Positions 33,251 to 41,297 of a stretch of DNA of 64,000 nucleotides are shown here, one piece after another. Under the pieces are notes generated by a model, which had not been told where the DNA came from, searched no databases, and saw only the letters and a list, made by a program, of their open reading frames with translations. How positions within the stretch are numbered: the first letter of the stretch is position 1; the number at the start of each line of letters is the position of its first letter. Position numbers and translations under genes: made by a program. The stretch covers positions 62,001 to 126,000 of the forward strand of contig NZ_FOUK01000009.1 in NCBI RefSeq assembly GCF_900114845.1, read 5' to 3'. Source of the stretch: Pimelobacter simplex (lineage in GTDB: Bacteria > Actinomycetota > Actinomycetes > Propionibacteriales > Nocardioidaceae).

Positions 33251-34527
33251 GGGGCGAATCCTGCCGCCGGATCCGCGGTCGTGGGGCCGAATCCGCTCAA
33301 TCGTGCCCGGACCTCGGCGGCGACGAGCTCGACGGCGGGGGTGCGGGCGAGGCCGGCGGCGATCTCCTCCGCCGCCCGCCGGTACGACGGCTCGTCGAGC
33401 ACCGTCCGGATCGCGGCGGCGAGCGTGGTGGTCACGGCGACGGCGACACCGGCCTCGGTGAGGCGGACGGCGTGGTCGAACTGGTCGTAGTCCACGGGCA
33501 CCACCACGGAGGGCAGCCCGGCGGCGAGCGTGTGGCCGAGCACGCCGGCGCCACCGTGGTGGACGACGGCGGCGAAGCGGGGCAGGTCGCGGGCGTAGTC
33601 GACGTACTGGTGCACGGTGACGCCGCTCCCGAGCGCCGAGGCGGGCACCGGATCGCCGCCCAGGCTGACGTGCAGGTCGACGTCCGGAAGGGCGGCGGCG
33701 GCCTCGGTGGCGGCGGCGAGGAGCGCCTGCTTGTGCCAGGGCAGGTGCGTCCCGGCGGTGACGAGGACGGCGGGCCGTCCGGGCGTGAGCTCCGGCGGCG
33801 GCGCCGGGGTGGGCGGGGTGTGGAGGACGGGGCCGACGTAGCGCACCGCGGCCGGCAGCGAGCGGGGGAACTCGATCGCCTCGGGGGTGAGCGCGAAGAT
33901 CCGCTCGGGCGAGTAGATCGCCTCCGAGCCGTCGGGGCGGTGCAGGCGCGCCAGGCCCACGTCGGCCAGCCGGACGCCGGCCAGGCGCGGCGCCAGTCCC
34001 TTGAACCCGCGCACGATCGCGCGCCCCACGGCGTCCCGTCCGCGGCCCAGGACGCCGACGCCCGGCCGCCACCCACCCAGGTACGACGGCGGCCCGCTGC
34101 GACCCTCGATCGCGCATGGCGAGGGGTGGGTCGTCCACCAGGGCACGCCGATCTCGTCGGCGGCGCTGCCGACCGCGCCCATGGTGAAGTCCGCGAGCAC
34201 CAGGTCGGGGCGCCGCACGGCCCACACGCCGAGCAGCTCGCCGCGGAACTCCCGCTGCAGCCCGACCGCGGCCCGCAGCTGGCGGGCGAGTCGGCGCGGG
34301 TTGCTGCCGATCCGGTAAGGCGGGTTCACGACCGTCTCGAGGACCTCGTCGGCACCCTCCAGCAGCGCGAGCCCCGGCACGCCGGACGCGGCGATCGCGG
34401 GCCCCGCGCCGGCGGTGCTGATCACCCGCACCTCGATGCCGGGCTCACGGGCCAGCCGCGCGGCGATGCCGAGGATGGGGTGCAGGTGGCCCGCCATCGG
34501 CGGCGCCACCAGGTCGACGAGGCTCAT
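33247..34527 (-). CDS. UGT/MGT-type glycosyltransferase
   Basis: The 426-residue enzyme has a GT-B fold like macrolide and lipid glycosyltransferases. The N-terminal half starts with LVAPPMAGHLHPILGIA, and the C-terminal donor site has HQYVDYARDLPRFAAVVHHGGAGV followed by GLPSVVVPVDYDQFDHA. Such enzymes move a sugar from a nucleotide donor to a small, often lipophilic acceptor. It is embedded in the overlapping lipid-type operon between a hydrolase-like gene and the kinase-tail protein, so its acceptor is probably the operon's product. Confidence 0.87.
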   Translation of the reverse strand: MSLVDLVAPPMAGHLHPILGIAARLAREPGIEVRVISTAGAGPAIAASGVPGLALLEGADEVLETVVNPPYRIGSNPRRLARQLRAAVGLQREFRGELLGVWAVRRPDLVLADFTMGAVGSAADEIGVPWWTTHPSPCAIEGRSGPPSYLGGWRPGVGVLGRGRDAVGRAIVRGFKGLAPRLAGVRLADVGLARLHRPDGSEAIYSPERIFALTPEAIEFPRSLPAAVRYVGPVLHTPPTPAPPPELTPGRPAVLVTAGTHLPWHKQALLAAATEAAAALPDVDLHVSLGGDPVPASALGSGVTVHQYVDYARDLPRFAAVVHHGGAGVLGHTLAAGLPSVVVPVDYDQFDHAVRLTEAGVAVAVTTTLAAAIRTVLDEPSYRRAAEEIAAGLARTPAVELVAAEVRARLSGFGPTTADPAAGFAP

Positions 34528-35081
34528 CGAGGGGCCTTCAGCTCGGCCAGCAACGCGCGGCAGAGCGCGGCGAGCTCGGGGGCGGCGAGGTAGTCGAGGT
34601 GTCCCGCATCGACAGTGACGTCGTGCGGCCACCAGCGGGCCAGGTGGTCGCCGCGGCTCCCGACCCGGATCGTCCGGCAGGACGGCGGCCGGGTCGCGAC
34701 CGCGCCGTAGGCGACGACGACGAGCCGGTCGAGCACGTCCTGGGGGAGCGCGAGCCGGCCGAGCAGGTCGAGCCCGATCGACCCGGCCAGCACCAGCGTC
34801 CGGTCGGCGGCGGCCAGCTGCCGCGTGACCGTCGGCAGCACCCGCGCCGCCCAGCGCCGCCGCGCGAGCCGGATCCGCCAGAACAGCACGAGGTGGCGCA
34901 GGCTGCCGAGCCACAGCGGCACCGGCCGGTACGGCGCGAGCCCGGTGTCGTAGGGGAAGTTGAGCCGCACCTTCGCCTCGTCCGCGAGCGGCAGCGCGTC
35001 GAGGAAGGCGCTCTGCACCGGGGAGAGCGCGCACGAGCGCGGGTCGCTCTGCCCGGTCAGGTGCAGCACCTGGAGGTCCAT
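34524..35081 (-). CDS. Small alpha/beta-hydrolase-like protein
   Basis: The 185-residue protein is not clearly assignable. It begins with a strand (LQVLHLTGQSDP), has a possible nucleophile elbow in LVLAGSIGLDLLG, then the strand LDRLVVVAYGAVA, and a late His-Asp in DAGHLDYL near a C-terminal helix (PELAALCRALLAEL). This layout suits a reduced alpha/beta hydrolase, but the Ser-His-Asp assignment is tentative. It overlaps both neighbours by one to four bases inside the eight-gene operon and may release or transfer the acyl product. Confidence 0.5.
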   Translation of the reverse strand: MDLQVLHLTGQSDPRSCALSPVQSAFLDALPLADEAKVRLNFPYDTGLAPYRPVPLWLGSLRHLVLFWRIRLARRRWAARVLPTVTRQLAAADRTLVLAGSIGLDLLGRLALPQDVLDRLVVVAYGAVATRPPSCRTIRVGSRGDHLARWWPHDVTVDAGHLDYLAAPELAALCRALLAELKAPR

Positions 35082-36214
35082 CAGCGGCCCGGCACCGGCG
35101 CGAAGTCGTCGTCCGAGCGCACCCGGTAGGTGCGGGTCCGCCACCGGATGGTCCGCTGCACCGCGCCGTGCCCGAGGTGCGCGGGCTGCACGAGCTCGGA
35201 GACCAGCGACAGCACGGGTGCGTGGAGCGGACGCCCGTAGATCCGGCGCTGCAGGCCGCGCAGGAGCAGCGCGCGGCCGCCGAGCACGGCCACCAGCGGC
35301 AGGAGCCGGCGTGAACGCAGCGAGCCGACAAGCACCACCCAGAGCAGGTTCGGGTGCACGCCGTGCAGGACGCTGATCGCGCCCACGGTGGCAGGCGGCT
35401 GGCGGCGCAGGAGCAGGTTGGCGAAGAGCATCCAGCGGTGCATCAGCCGCACGTACGGCGCCGGGCCGGGTACCGTCGTCGTGATCCACTGCGGTGACGC
35501 GGTCTGGCAGATCGTCCCGCCGCCGCCGAGCACCGCGCCGGCGACGGCGAGGTCGTCGGTGAGGTTGCGCAGGATCGGCGTGAATCCCCCTACGGCACGC
35601 AGGTCCGCGACCCGCATGGCCCAGCACATCCCGTTGATCGTCACCGGCGCCATCGGCAGGTAGGTCAGAGCCGCGTTGTTGTCGACGAACTGCTCGACCA
35701 GCCGCGCCCACACCGTGCCCCCAGGCAGGTACGCCGGCAGGCCGGTCGCGAGCGTCGCCCGGTCGAGGCCGCCGAGCAGGGCGCCGAGGCTGGTCCGCGG
35801 CAGCCGGGTGTCGTCGTCGAGGACGAGGAGGATCTCGTCGTCCGCGCAGTCGTCGAGCGCGGGCTGGAGCTTGGCGAGCTTGGGGTTGATCCCGTCGGGG
35901 GCTGCCTCGCAGACGCGGACCTCCAGGCGGGGCGCGGGCCCGATCTGGTCGACGACCCGGTGCGCCTCGCGATCGTCGGCGTCGATGAGCCAGACGAAGC
36001 GGGCGCCGTCGAGTGCGATCAGGTTGTCGCGCAGGGCGTCCTCGAGACCGGGATCTCCCGACAGGACGGGCTGCACGACGACCACCTTCGCGATCGCGTC
36101 GTCGGCGGGCTCGACGGCCGCGGGGGCCTTCGCGGCCGCCCGGAGGGCGGCGGCCGACTTGCCGGCCTGCAGGGCGAGGTAGCCGGCGGCGGCCCGTCGT
36201 ACCCAGCGGCTCAC
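35081..36214 (-). CDS. Membrane family 2 glycosyltransferase (GT21/HpnI-like)
   Basis: The 377-residue protein has a GT-A domain with the D-x-D-like LVLDDDTRLP, the DGINPKLAKLQPAL segment that resembles the NPK motif of ceramide glucosyltransferases, NLTDDLAVA, and a QxxRW-like RLMHRWMLF. Hydrophobic helices follow (about residues 265-320). This architecture is that of lipid glucosyltransferases such as HpnI, which glycosylate membrane lipids from the cytoplasmic side. The GTG overlaps the stop of the epimerase gene. It is the strongest hint that the operon product is a glycolipid. Confidence 0.82.
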   Translation of the reverse strand: MSRWVRRAAAGYLALQAGKSAAALRAAAKAPAAVEPADDAIAKVVVVQPVLSGDPGLEDALRDNLIALDGARFVWLIDADDREAHRVVDQIGPAPRLEVRVCEAAPDGINPKLAKLQPALDDCADDEILLVLDDDTRLPRTSLGALLGGLDRATLATGLPAYLPGGTVWARLVEQFVDNNAALTYLPMAPVTINGMCWAMRVADLRAVGGFTPILRNLTDDLAVAGAVLGGGGTICQTASPQWITTTVPGPAPYVRLMHRWMLFANLLLRRQPPATVGAISVLHGVHPNLLWVVLVGSLRSRRLLPLVAVLGGRALLLRGLQRRIYGRPLHAPVLSLVSELVQPAHLGHGAVQRTIRWRTRTYRVRSDDDFAPVPGR

Positions 36215-37173
36215 AGGTGCTCCTTCTGCCACGCGACGAAGGACTCGACGCCCTCGGCGACGGAGATCGGCGGCGCGCCGAGGTCGCGCAGCATCTTGTC
36301 GGGGACGAACGTCTTGGACCAGCTCAGGACGCCCACGCCATAGGGGGTGATGGGCGGCTCGCCCGGGAGGCGCAGCACCCGCCACGTCCTCTCGAGCACG
36401 GTCGCGGCGCGCATCGCCGTCGTCAGCGACACCTCGCGGGTCGGGGCCTGCAGCCCGAGCCGCTCGATCACCTCGAGCAGCAGCGCCTGGATCTCGACCG
36501 GCTCGGCGTTGGTCAGGTGGTAGACGCCGCCGAGGTCGGGGCGGTCGGCGAGCTGCAGCAGGTAGGTGGCGAGGTTGTCGACGTAGACCAGGTCGCCGAC
36601 GGCCGGCGTCGCGCGTCCGGTCAGGCGGGGGACCCGTCCGGCCTTGGCGGCCGCGATGATCCGCGGGAAGAGCACCGTGTCGCCCGGCCCGAAGACCGCC
36701 CGCGGCCGGGCGATCACCCACGAACCCCCGTAGGTACGGACGATCCGCTCCGAGTCGGCCTTCGTGCGGGCGTAGTCGTTGGCGAACGTCGCGGGCAGCG
36801 GCGTCTCCTCGGTGAGGTCGAGCTGGTCGCCGTCGCGGTAGAGCACCGAGGACGACGACACGTGCACCAGCCGCGGGCTCCCCAGCGCCGCGCACCAGTC
36901 GAGCACGGTCTGGGTGGCGACCACGTTGTCGCGGTCGTAGTCGGCGCGCTTCGCATAGGGGGTGGCGCGGGCGGCGCAGTGGATCACCGCGTCGGGCCGC
37001 CAGGGGAGCGCGGGCAGCTCGTCGGCCGGCGTCCGGCCGAGATCGACGCTCAGGTAGCCCGGCTGGTCGAGGCGGCGCCGGCCCAGGCCGATCACCTCGT
37101 GGCCCGCCTCGCGTGCCAGCTCCGCGAGCCGGCCGCCGACGAAGCCGGAGGCTCCGGTCACGAGAATCCTCAT
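36211..37173 (-). CDS. Extended SDR NAD(P)-dependent epimerase/reductase
   Basis: The 320-residue enzyme starts with RILVTGASGFVGGRLAEL, the extended-SDR GxxGxxG cofactor site. It keeps the active-site SSSSVLYRDG Ser and the YARTK (YxxxK) catalytic pair. The rest looks like the 3-beta-HSD/OleD branch, which reduces 2-acyl-3-ketoacids, but sugar epimerases share this fold. Within the operon, reduction of a keto group formed by the ketosynthase is the simplest role; a sugar role for the glycosyltransferases is the alternative. Confidence 0.82.
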   Translation of the reverse strand: MRILVTGASGFVGGRLAELAREAGHEVIGLGRRRLDQPGYLSVDLGRTPADELPALPWRPDAVIHCAARATPYAKRADYDRDNVVATQTVLDWCAALGSPRLVHVSSSSVLYRDGDQLDLTEETPLPATFANDYARTKADSERIVRTYGGSWVIARPRAVFGPGDTVLFPRIIAAAKAGRVPRLTGRATPAVGDLVYVDNLATYLLQLADRPDLGGVYHLTNAEPVEIQALLLEVIERLGLQAPTREVSLTTAMRAATVLERTWRVLRLPGEPPITPYGVGVLSWSKTFVPDKMLRDLGAPPISVAEGVESFVAWQKEHL

Positions 37174-38432
37174 GTCACCTTCCTGATCCGTCGTCGCTTC
37201 TGGTCCGGTGCCTCGACCGGCCACGCCATCGGGACGAGCTCGGGCGCCCGGCCGCCGAGCCGCCGGGCGAGCCGGCCGACCTCGGCAGCGACCCGGGGGA
37301 CGGCGTCCGGGCCGCCGAGGGTGGTGGCGAGGCGCCACTGGTCGCCGTGCTGCTCGATGCGGTAGTCGCCGAGCTCGCCGGCCAGTGCCACCGCGTGCCG
37401 CAGCGCGTCGGGGTAGACCGGTGCGTCCGTGGGCGGCAGCGTCAGCACGTCGTCGGCCCGGCCGAGGACGGCGGCGATGCTCCGGCCCGGCCGTCCGCAC
37501 GGGCAGGGGCCCGGTGCCGCGAGGAGGACGTCGTCGAGCCGGTGCCGCACGACGTACTGGGTGGTCCGGGTGAAGTCGGTGATCACGGGGTGGAAGCGCC
37601 GGTGGTCGATCCACTCCGGCTCGACGTGGAGGTGCCCCTCGTTGAGGTGCAGCCGGCCTGCCGGGCAGCTCACCGCGAGCAGTCCCTCGGTGGCCTGGTA
37701 GATCTGCTCGACCGGGCGTCCCCAGGCCGCGGCGATGACCGCCTCGTCGTCGGGCTCCAGGGTCTCGGCGACCGACACCACCTGGAGCGGGCGCAGCCCG
37801 GGCGGTGCGGCCTCGGCGATCCGGCGCAGTACGCCCGCCGGCGCGACGAGAACGTCGGTGCCGGACAGCCGGGGCAGGTGCGTCTCGAGCGGGACGGTGA
37901 GGTCGTGCCACGAGAACGCGACCCGGCTGCTGTCGAGCGTCTCGTAGAGGTTGCTGTTGGCGCGCAGGAACAGCGCGACCCGCAGCGGGCGGCGCAGCAT
38001 CGTCCGCAACGAGGTGGGCGACATGAGCTGACCCATCAGGATCCCTGCCCACAGGCGGCTCTCCGCCTCGGAGACGAGGAAGACGACGCGGGTGCCGGAC
38101 GTGCCTGACGAGAGGCCGACGGTGACGCCACCGGGCAGGGTGCTCGCGAAGTCGCGGGAGCGCTCGGCCGACTCGGCCACGGCGAGCGCCTGGTCGAGCG
38201 TGATGCCGTGCCGGTTGAACGACGCGAAGTCGGCGAGCACCGTGCGCTTGTCGACGACCGGCAGCTCGGACAGCGGGGCGCCCGCGAAGTCCGCGTAGAA
38301 CGGGGCTTCGGGCAGCTCGACGCGCAGGAACCGGTCGAGGGCGCGGGCCCGCCGCCGGTCGAAGCCACCGCTCGGGAGCCAGCGCTCGCGGGCGAACGCT
38401 CCCGCGACGGCTCGCGGGTCAGAGGCCGGCAT
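37170..38432 (-). CDS. Adenylate-forming ligase, F390 synthetase/PaaK-like
   Basis: The 420-residue enzyme has the phosphate-binding loop GLSSGTSGTR near residue 105, a later YQATEG that binds the adenine/acid moiety, and VITDFTRTTQYVVRHR-LDD followed by CPCGRPG and GRADDVL. This is the pattern of phenylacetate-CoA ligases and coenzyme F390 synthetases. It probably activates a carboxylic acid with ATP for transfer to CoA or another acceptor. It overlaps the MBL gene by 14 bases and the SDR gene by four. The substrate is unknown. Confidence 0.82.
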   Translation of the reverse strand: MPASDPRAVAGAFARERWLPSGGFDRRRARALDRFLRVELPEAPFYADFAGAPLSELPVVDKRTVLADFASFNRHGITLDQALAVAESAERSRDFASTLPGGVTVGLSSGTSGTRVVFLVSEAESRLWAGILMGQLMSPTSLRTMLRRPLRVALFLRANSNLYETLDSSRVAFSWHDLTVPLETHLPRLSGTDVLVAPAGVLRRIAEAAPPGLRPLQVVSVAETLEPDDEAVIAAAWGRPVEQIYQATEGLLAVSCPAGRLHLNEGHLHVEPEWIDHRRFHPVITDFTRTTQYVVRHRLDDVLLAAPGPCPCGRPGRSIAAVLGRADDVLTLPPTDAPVYPDALRHAVALAGELGDYRIEQHGDQWRLATTLGGPDAVPRVAAEVGRLARRLGGRAPELVPMAWPVEAPDQKRRRIRKVT

Positions 38433-39249
38433 GCCAGGCGTCGAAGCCGGCGGTGCAGTGGGCCGGGAGAAACAGCAGGTCGGGGCGGGCGCGGTGCAGG
38501 GAGTGGAGCGCGCCGAGGGTGCCCATCGCGGTGGTCCAGTCGTCGAAGGCGATCCCGGCCAGGCGGGACGGCGGTGCGAGGTCGGTGATCGACTTCGTGA
38601 ACCACGCGGCGTCGCCGGCGAGCAGCACCTGGCGGCCGTCGGTGGCGGTGAGCACGAGCCCGAGGTGGCCGGGCATGTGGCCGGGCAGCGGGACGACGAC
38701 CAGGCTGCCGTCACCGAGCAGGTCGCCGCCCGGCAGGTCGTCGGCGGCGACGAGCCGCTCGCGCAGGTCGTCGGGCAGCATCGCCGGCAGGAGGCCGTGC
38801 CGGATCGCGTTGATCCCCTTGAGGCCGGTGATCTGCGCGCCGCCGGCAGCACCCGCGTAGATGCGGGCGTTCGGGTAGTCGCGCAGGCCCGCGACGTGGT
38901 CGCCGTGGAAGTGCGAGACCACCACGCGTCGTACGTCGAGCGGGTCGATGCCGAGTCCGCGCAGCTGGTCCGGCAGGTGCTGGTCGTCGGGCAGCGTGAC
39001 CGGGAGCAGCTCGCGGTAGAGCCGCGCGGGGAGTCGCTGGGTGGCGGTGAAGAAGTGGTCGGCGTACCCGGTGTCGAAGAGGGTCCAGCCGTGGTCGGGG
39101 TGCCCGATCGCGGCCGCGTACGACGGGAACTCGATCCGCCGCAGCGGCGCGCCCTTGCGGGCCAGGCCCTCGATCTGGACGCAGTGCCCGACCCGCAGCC
39201 AGTGCAGGGTGACGGGCGGCTGGTCGGTGGGGATCTCGGTCAGTAGCAC
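38419..39249 (-). CDS. MBL-fold metallo-hydrolase
   Basis: The 276-residue protein has the metallo-beta-lactamase zinc motif SHFHGDHVAGL near residue 111, a further His in LPGHMPGHLGLVL, an Asp in LAGDAAWF and a final His in LPAHCTAGFD. These make a complete two-metal site. The N-terminus PVTLHWLRVGHC is typical of lactonase/thioesterase-like members. The GTG at 39249 is used, overlapping the ketosynthase by ten bases. It may hydrolyse an ester, lactone or thioester intermediate of the pathway. Confidence 0.85.
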   Translation of the reverse strand: MLLTEIPTDQPPVTLHWLRVGHCVQIEGLARKGAPLRRIEFPSYAAAIGHPDHGWTLFDTGYADHFFTATQRLPARLYRELLPVTLPDDQHLPDQLRGLGIDPLDVRRVVVSHFHGDHVAGLRDYPNARIYAGAAGGAQITGLKGINAIRHGLLPAMLPDDLRERLVAADDLPGGDLLGDGSLVVVPLPGHMPGHLGLVLTATDGRQVLLAGDAAWFTKSITDLAPPSRLAGIAFDDWTTAMGTLGALHSLHRARPDLLFLPAHCTAGFDAWHAGL

Positions 39250-40238
39250 AGCACGATCCCGCCGAGGCTGAGTCCGGCGCCGGTGCCGAGGAGGAGCGCC
39301 CGGTCGCCCCGCTGCAGCCGACCGCTCTCGATCGCCGCGTGCAGTGCGGACGGCAGCGAGGCGCCGACCTGGTTGCCGTGGTCGGCGTAGATGTCGACGA
39401 ACTGCTCGTCGGTGATGCCGAACCGCTGCCGGACCCAGGTGAGCGCGTGGTGGCTCGCCTGGTGCGGCACGACCACGGACAGGTCGGCCATCGTCGTCCC
39501 GGCCTCGTCGAGCAGGCCCTCGACGAACGGCGGCAGGTGCTTGATGGCGAGCCGGAAGACGGCGCCGCCCTCCATCCGGAAGCGCGCCCAGTCGGCGTAG
39601 TCGCCGCTGACCCGGTCGGGCGCGTGGCGCGAGCCGCCGCCCTTGATCTCGCAGGTGTGCGCGCCCTCGCTGTGGGTGGCGAGACCGGCGGCCAGGACGG
39701 ACGATCCCGTCGTGCCGGCGTGGCCGACGACCACGGCGGCGGCGCCGTCGCCGAAGATCCCGGACGCGCCGAGGTCGGACCAGTCGAGCCCGACCGAGGC
39801 CAGGTCGCTGGACACGATGAGGATCCGCTCGTGCCGGCCGGCGTCGACGAGGGTCGCGGCCAGGTCGAGCGCGACCAGGAAGCTCAGGCAGCTCGCGTTG
39901 ACGTCCCACGCCGGCACCGGTCGCGCGGGGGCGAGCTCTTCGTGCAGCAGCGCGGCGTTGCAGGGCAGCGGCTGGTCCGGCGTCGCGCTCGCGCCGAGGA
40001 TGACGTCGACGTCGTCGAGGGTCAGGCCTGCGGCGGCGAGCGCCTTGCGGGCGGCCTGCGCACCGAGCGCCGCGGCGCTGCCGCGCTCGACGTGCCGGAC
40101 CCGGACGCCCGTCCGGTCCTCGACGGTCCCGGCGGGCAGGCCGAGGCGCTCGTCGAGCTCCGCACTCGTGAGCGCCTCGTCCGGCAGCACCGCGGCGGTG
40201 CCGAGGATGCGCAGCGCGCGCGACCCGAGACCTGGCAC
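39240..40238 (-). CDS. 3-oxoacyl-ACP synthase III (FabH)-like ketosynthase
   Basis: The 332-residue thiolase-fold enzyme has the catalytic Cys 117 in VNASCLSF, His in VVPHQASHH and Asn in DHGNQVGAS, the FabH triad order. It starts with ILGTAAVLPDEALTSAELDERLGL. It would condense an acyl-CoA or acyl-ACP with a malonyl or second acyl unit. It is the first gene of the eight-gene overlapping operon. The GTG follows an AAGGGGGG ribosome site, and TATCCT lies 28 bases upstream. OleA-like head-to-head condensation is a possible alternative to FabH chemistry. Confidence 0.88.
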   Translation of the reverse strand: MPGLGSRALRILGTAAVLPDEALTSAELDERLGLPAGTVEDRTGVRVRHVERGSAAALGAQAARKALAAAGLTLDDVDVILGASATPDQPLPCNAALLHEELAPARPVPAWDVNASCLSFLVALDLAATLVDAGRHERILIVSSDLASVGLDWSDLGASGIFGDGAAAVVVGHAGTTGSSVLAAGLATHSEGAHTCEIKGGGSRHAPDRVSGDYADWARFRMEGGAVFRLAIKHLPPFVEGLLDEAGTTMADLSVVVPHQASHHALTWVRQRFGITDEQFVDIYADHGNQVGASLPSALHAAIESGRLQRGDRALLLGTGAGLSLGGIVLCY

Positions 40239-40265
40239 GGGAGCCCCCCTTCGTCTGGTCCGACG

Positions 40266-40271
40266 AGGATA
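40266..40271 (-). promoter_or_regulatory. Candidate -10 (TATCCT) of the ketosynthase operon
   Basis: On the minus strand TATCCT ends 27 bases before the ketosynthase GTG at 40238, in the 43-bp gap after the patatin gene. No good -35 is seen, so read-through from the patatin gene is also possible. Confidence 0.4.
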
Positions 40272-40281
40272 GTCGGGCGGC

Positions 40282-41244
40282 TCAGCGTCCCGCGGCGTCG
40301 AGCGCGGTGGCGGTCAGCGTGCGGCCGAGCTCGAGGAGCTCGGTCGCCCGGTGGAAGTCGAGCGTGCGCGCGGCGCCCAGCGGGATGGTGACGAGGACGT
40401 CGGGCGGCAGCGCGGCCAGGCGGTAGCGGGTGATCAGGCTCTGCATCGCGTCGAACGAGAGCGCGACCACCTCGGACGTGCGGACGTCGGGGCGCCCGGG
40501 CGACTCGGCCGGAGCCTCGGCGGGGGCCTCCGGGCTGCCGATGGGGACGACGTCCGCGAGGTCGTCGCCGGCGTCGGGACCGAGGTCGCCGCGGCGGAAC
40601 CGGCGGCGCAGCTCGGTGGCCCACTCGGTGGCCCACTCGGCCGTGCGGACCGAGAAGCCGCGGGCCGGCGAGGCGGGCTCGTGGGGCTCGCGCGGACCCT
40701 GCAGCGAGACCGCGAGGGTGAAGTCGGCGGCCGCCGCGGCGGTGGGGTCGAGGGGGAGCGGGTTGAGCAGGCCGCCGTCGACGAGCACCCGTCCGTCGAC
40801 CACGGCCGGGGTGAACAGGCCGGGGATCGCTATCGACGCGCGGATCGCCGGGATGAGCGGACCCCGCTGGAACCAGACCTCGCGGCGGGCGGCGAGGTCG
40901 GTCGCGACCGCGGTGAAGGGGATCGGCAGGTCCTCGATGAGCACCTCGCCGACGATGTCGTCGAGGGCCGCCATCAGCCGCTCGGCGGTGGCCGCGCCGC
41001 CGCCGGACCAGGTGGGGTCGGCGAGCCGGACCACGCGGCGCTGGGTGAGCGTCGAGGCCCAGGTGGCGAACTCCTCGTCCTTGCCGGCCGCGACCAGGCC
41101 GCCGACGACCGCGCCCATCGAGGTGCCGGAGACGGCGACGATCTCGTGCCCGCGCTCGCGCAGCTCCTGCACCGCACCGAGGTGGGCGTAGCCGCGAGCG
41201 CCGCCGGAGCCGAGGACCAGTGCGATGCGTGCCATGGACCCCAT
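40282..41244 (-). CDS. Patatin-like phospholipase
   Basis: The 320-residue lipid acyl hydrolase has the oxyanion loop GSGGARGYAHLG, the Ser in the GTSMG elbow and the Asp in LVDGGLLNP, giving the patatin Ser-Asp dyad. It lies just upstream of the ketosynthase operon on the same strand and could supply or remodel fatty acyl chains. A second ATG three codons in (41235) is an equally good start. A long acidic Pro/Ala insert near residues 215-250 is unusual. Confidence 0.88.
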   Translation of the reverse strand: MGSMARIALVLGSGGARGYAHLGAVQELRERGHEIVAVSGTSMGAVVGGLVAAGKDEEFATWASTLTQRRVVRLADPTWSGGGAATAERLMAALDDIVGEVLIEDLPIPFTAVATDLAARREVWFQRGPLIPAIRASIAIPGLFTPAVVDGRVLVDGGLLNPLPLDPTAAAAADFTLAVSLQGPREPHEPASPARGFSVRTAEWATEWATELRRRFRRGDLGPDAGDDLADVVPIGSPEAPAEAPAESPGRPDVRTSEVVALSFDAMQSLITRYRLAALPPDVLVTIPLGAARTLDFHRATELLELGRTLTATALDAAGR

Positions 41245-41297
41245 TCTTCGCAGAGGGGCGCGACATAGCCCAGGTGAGGCCGTGTCGTTGTGCTCAC

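Noticed and set aside
34524..40238. A standard OleABCD olefin operon
   Set aside because: The ligase belongs to the F390/PaaK branch rather than the OleC type, the hydrolase is unclear and two glycosyltransferases are present, so the name would mislead.
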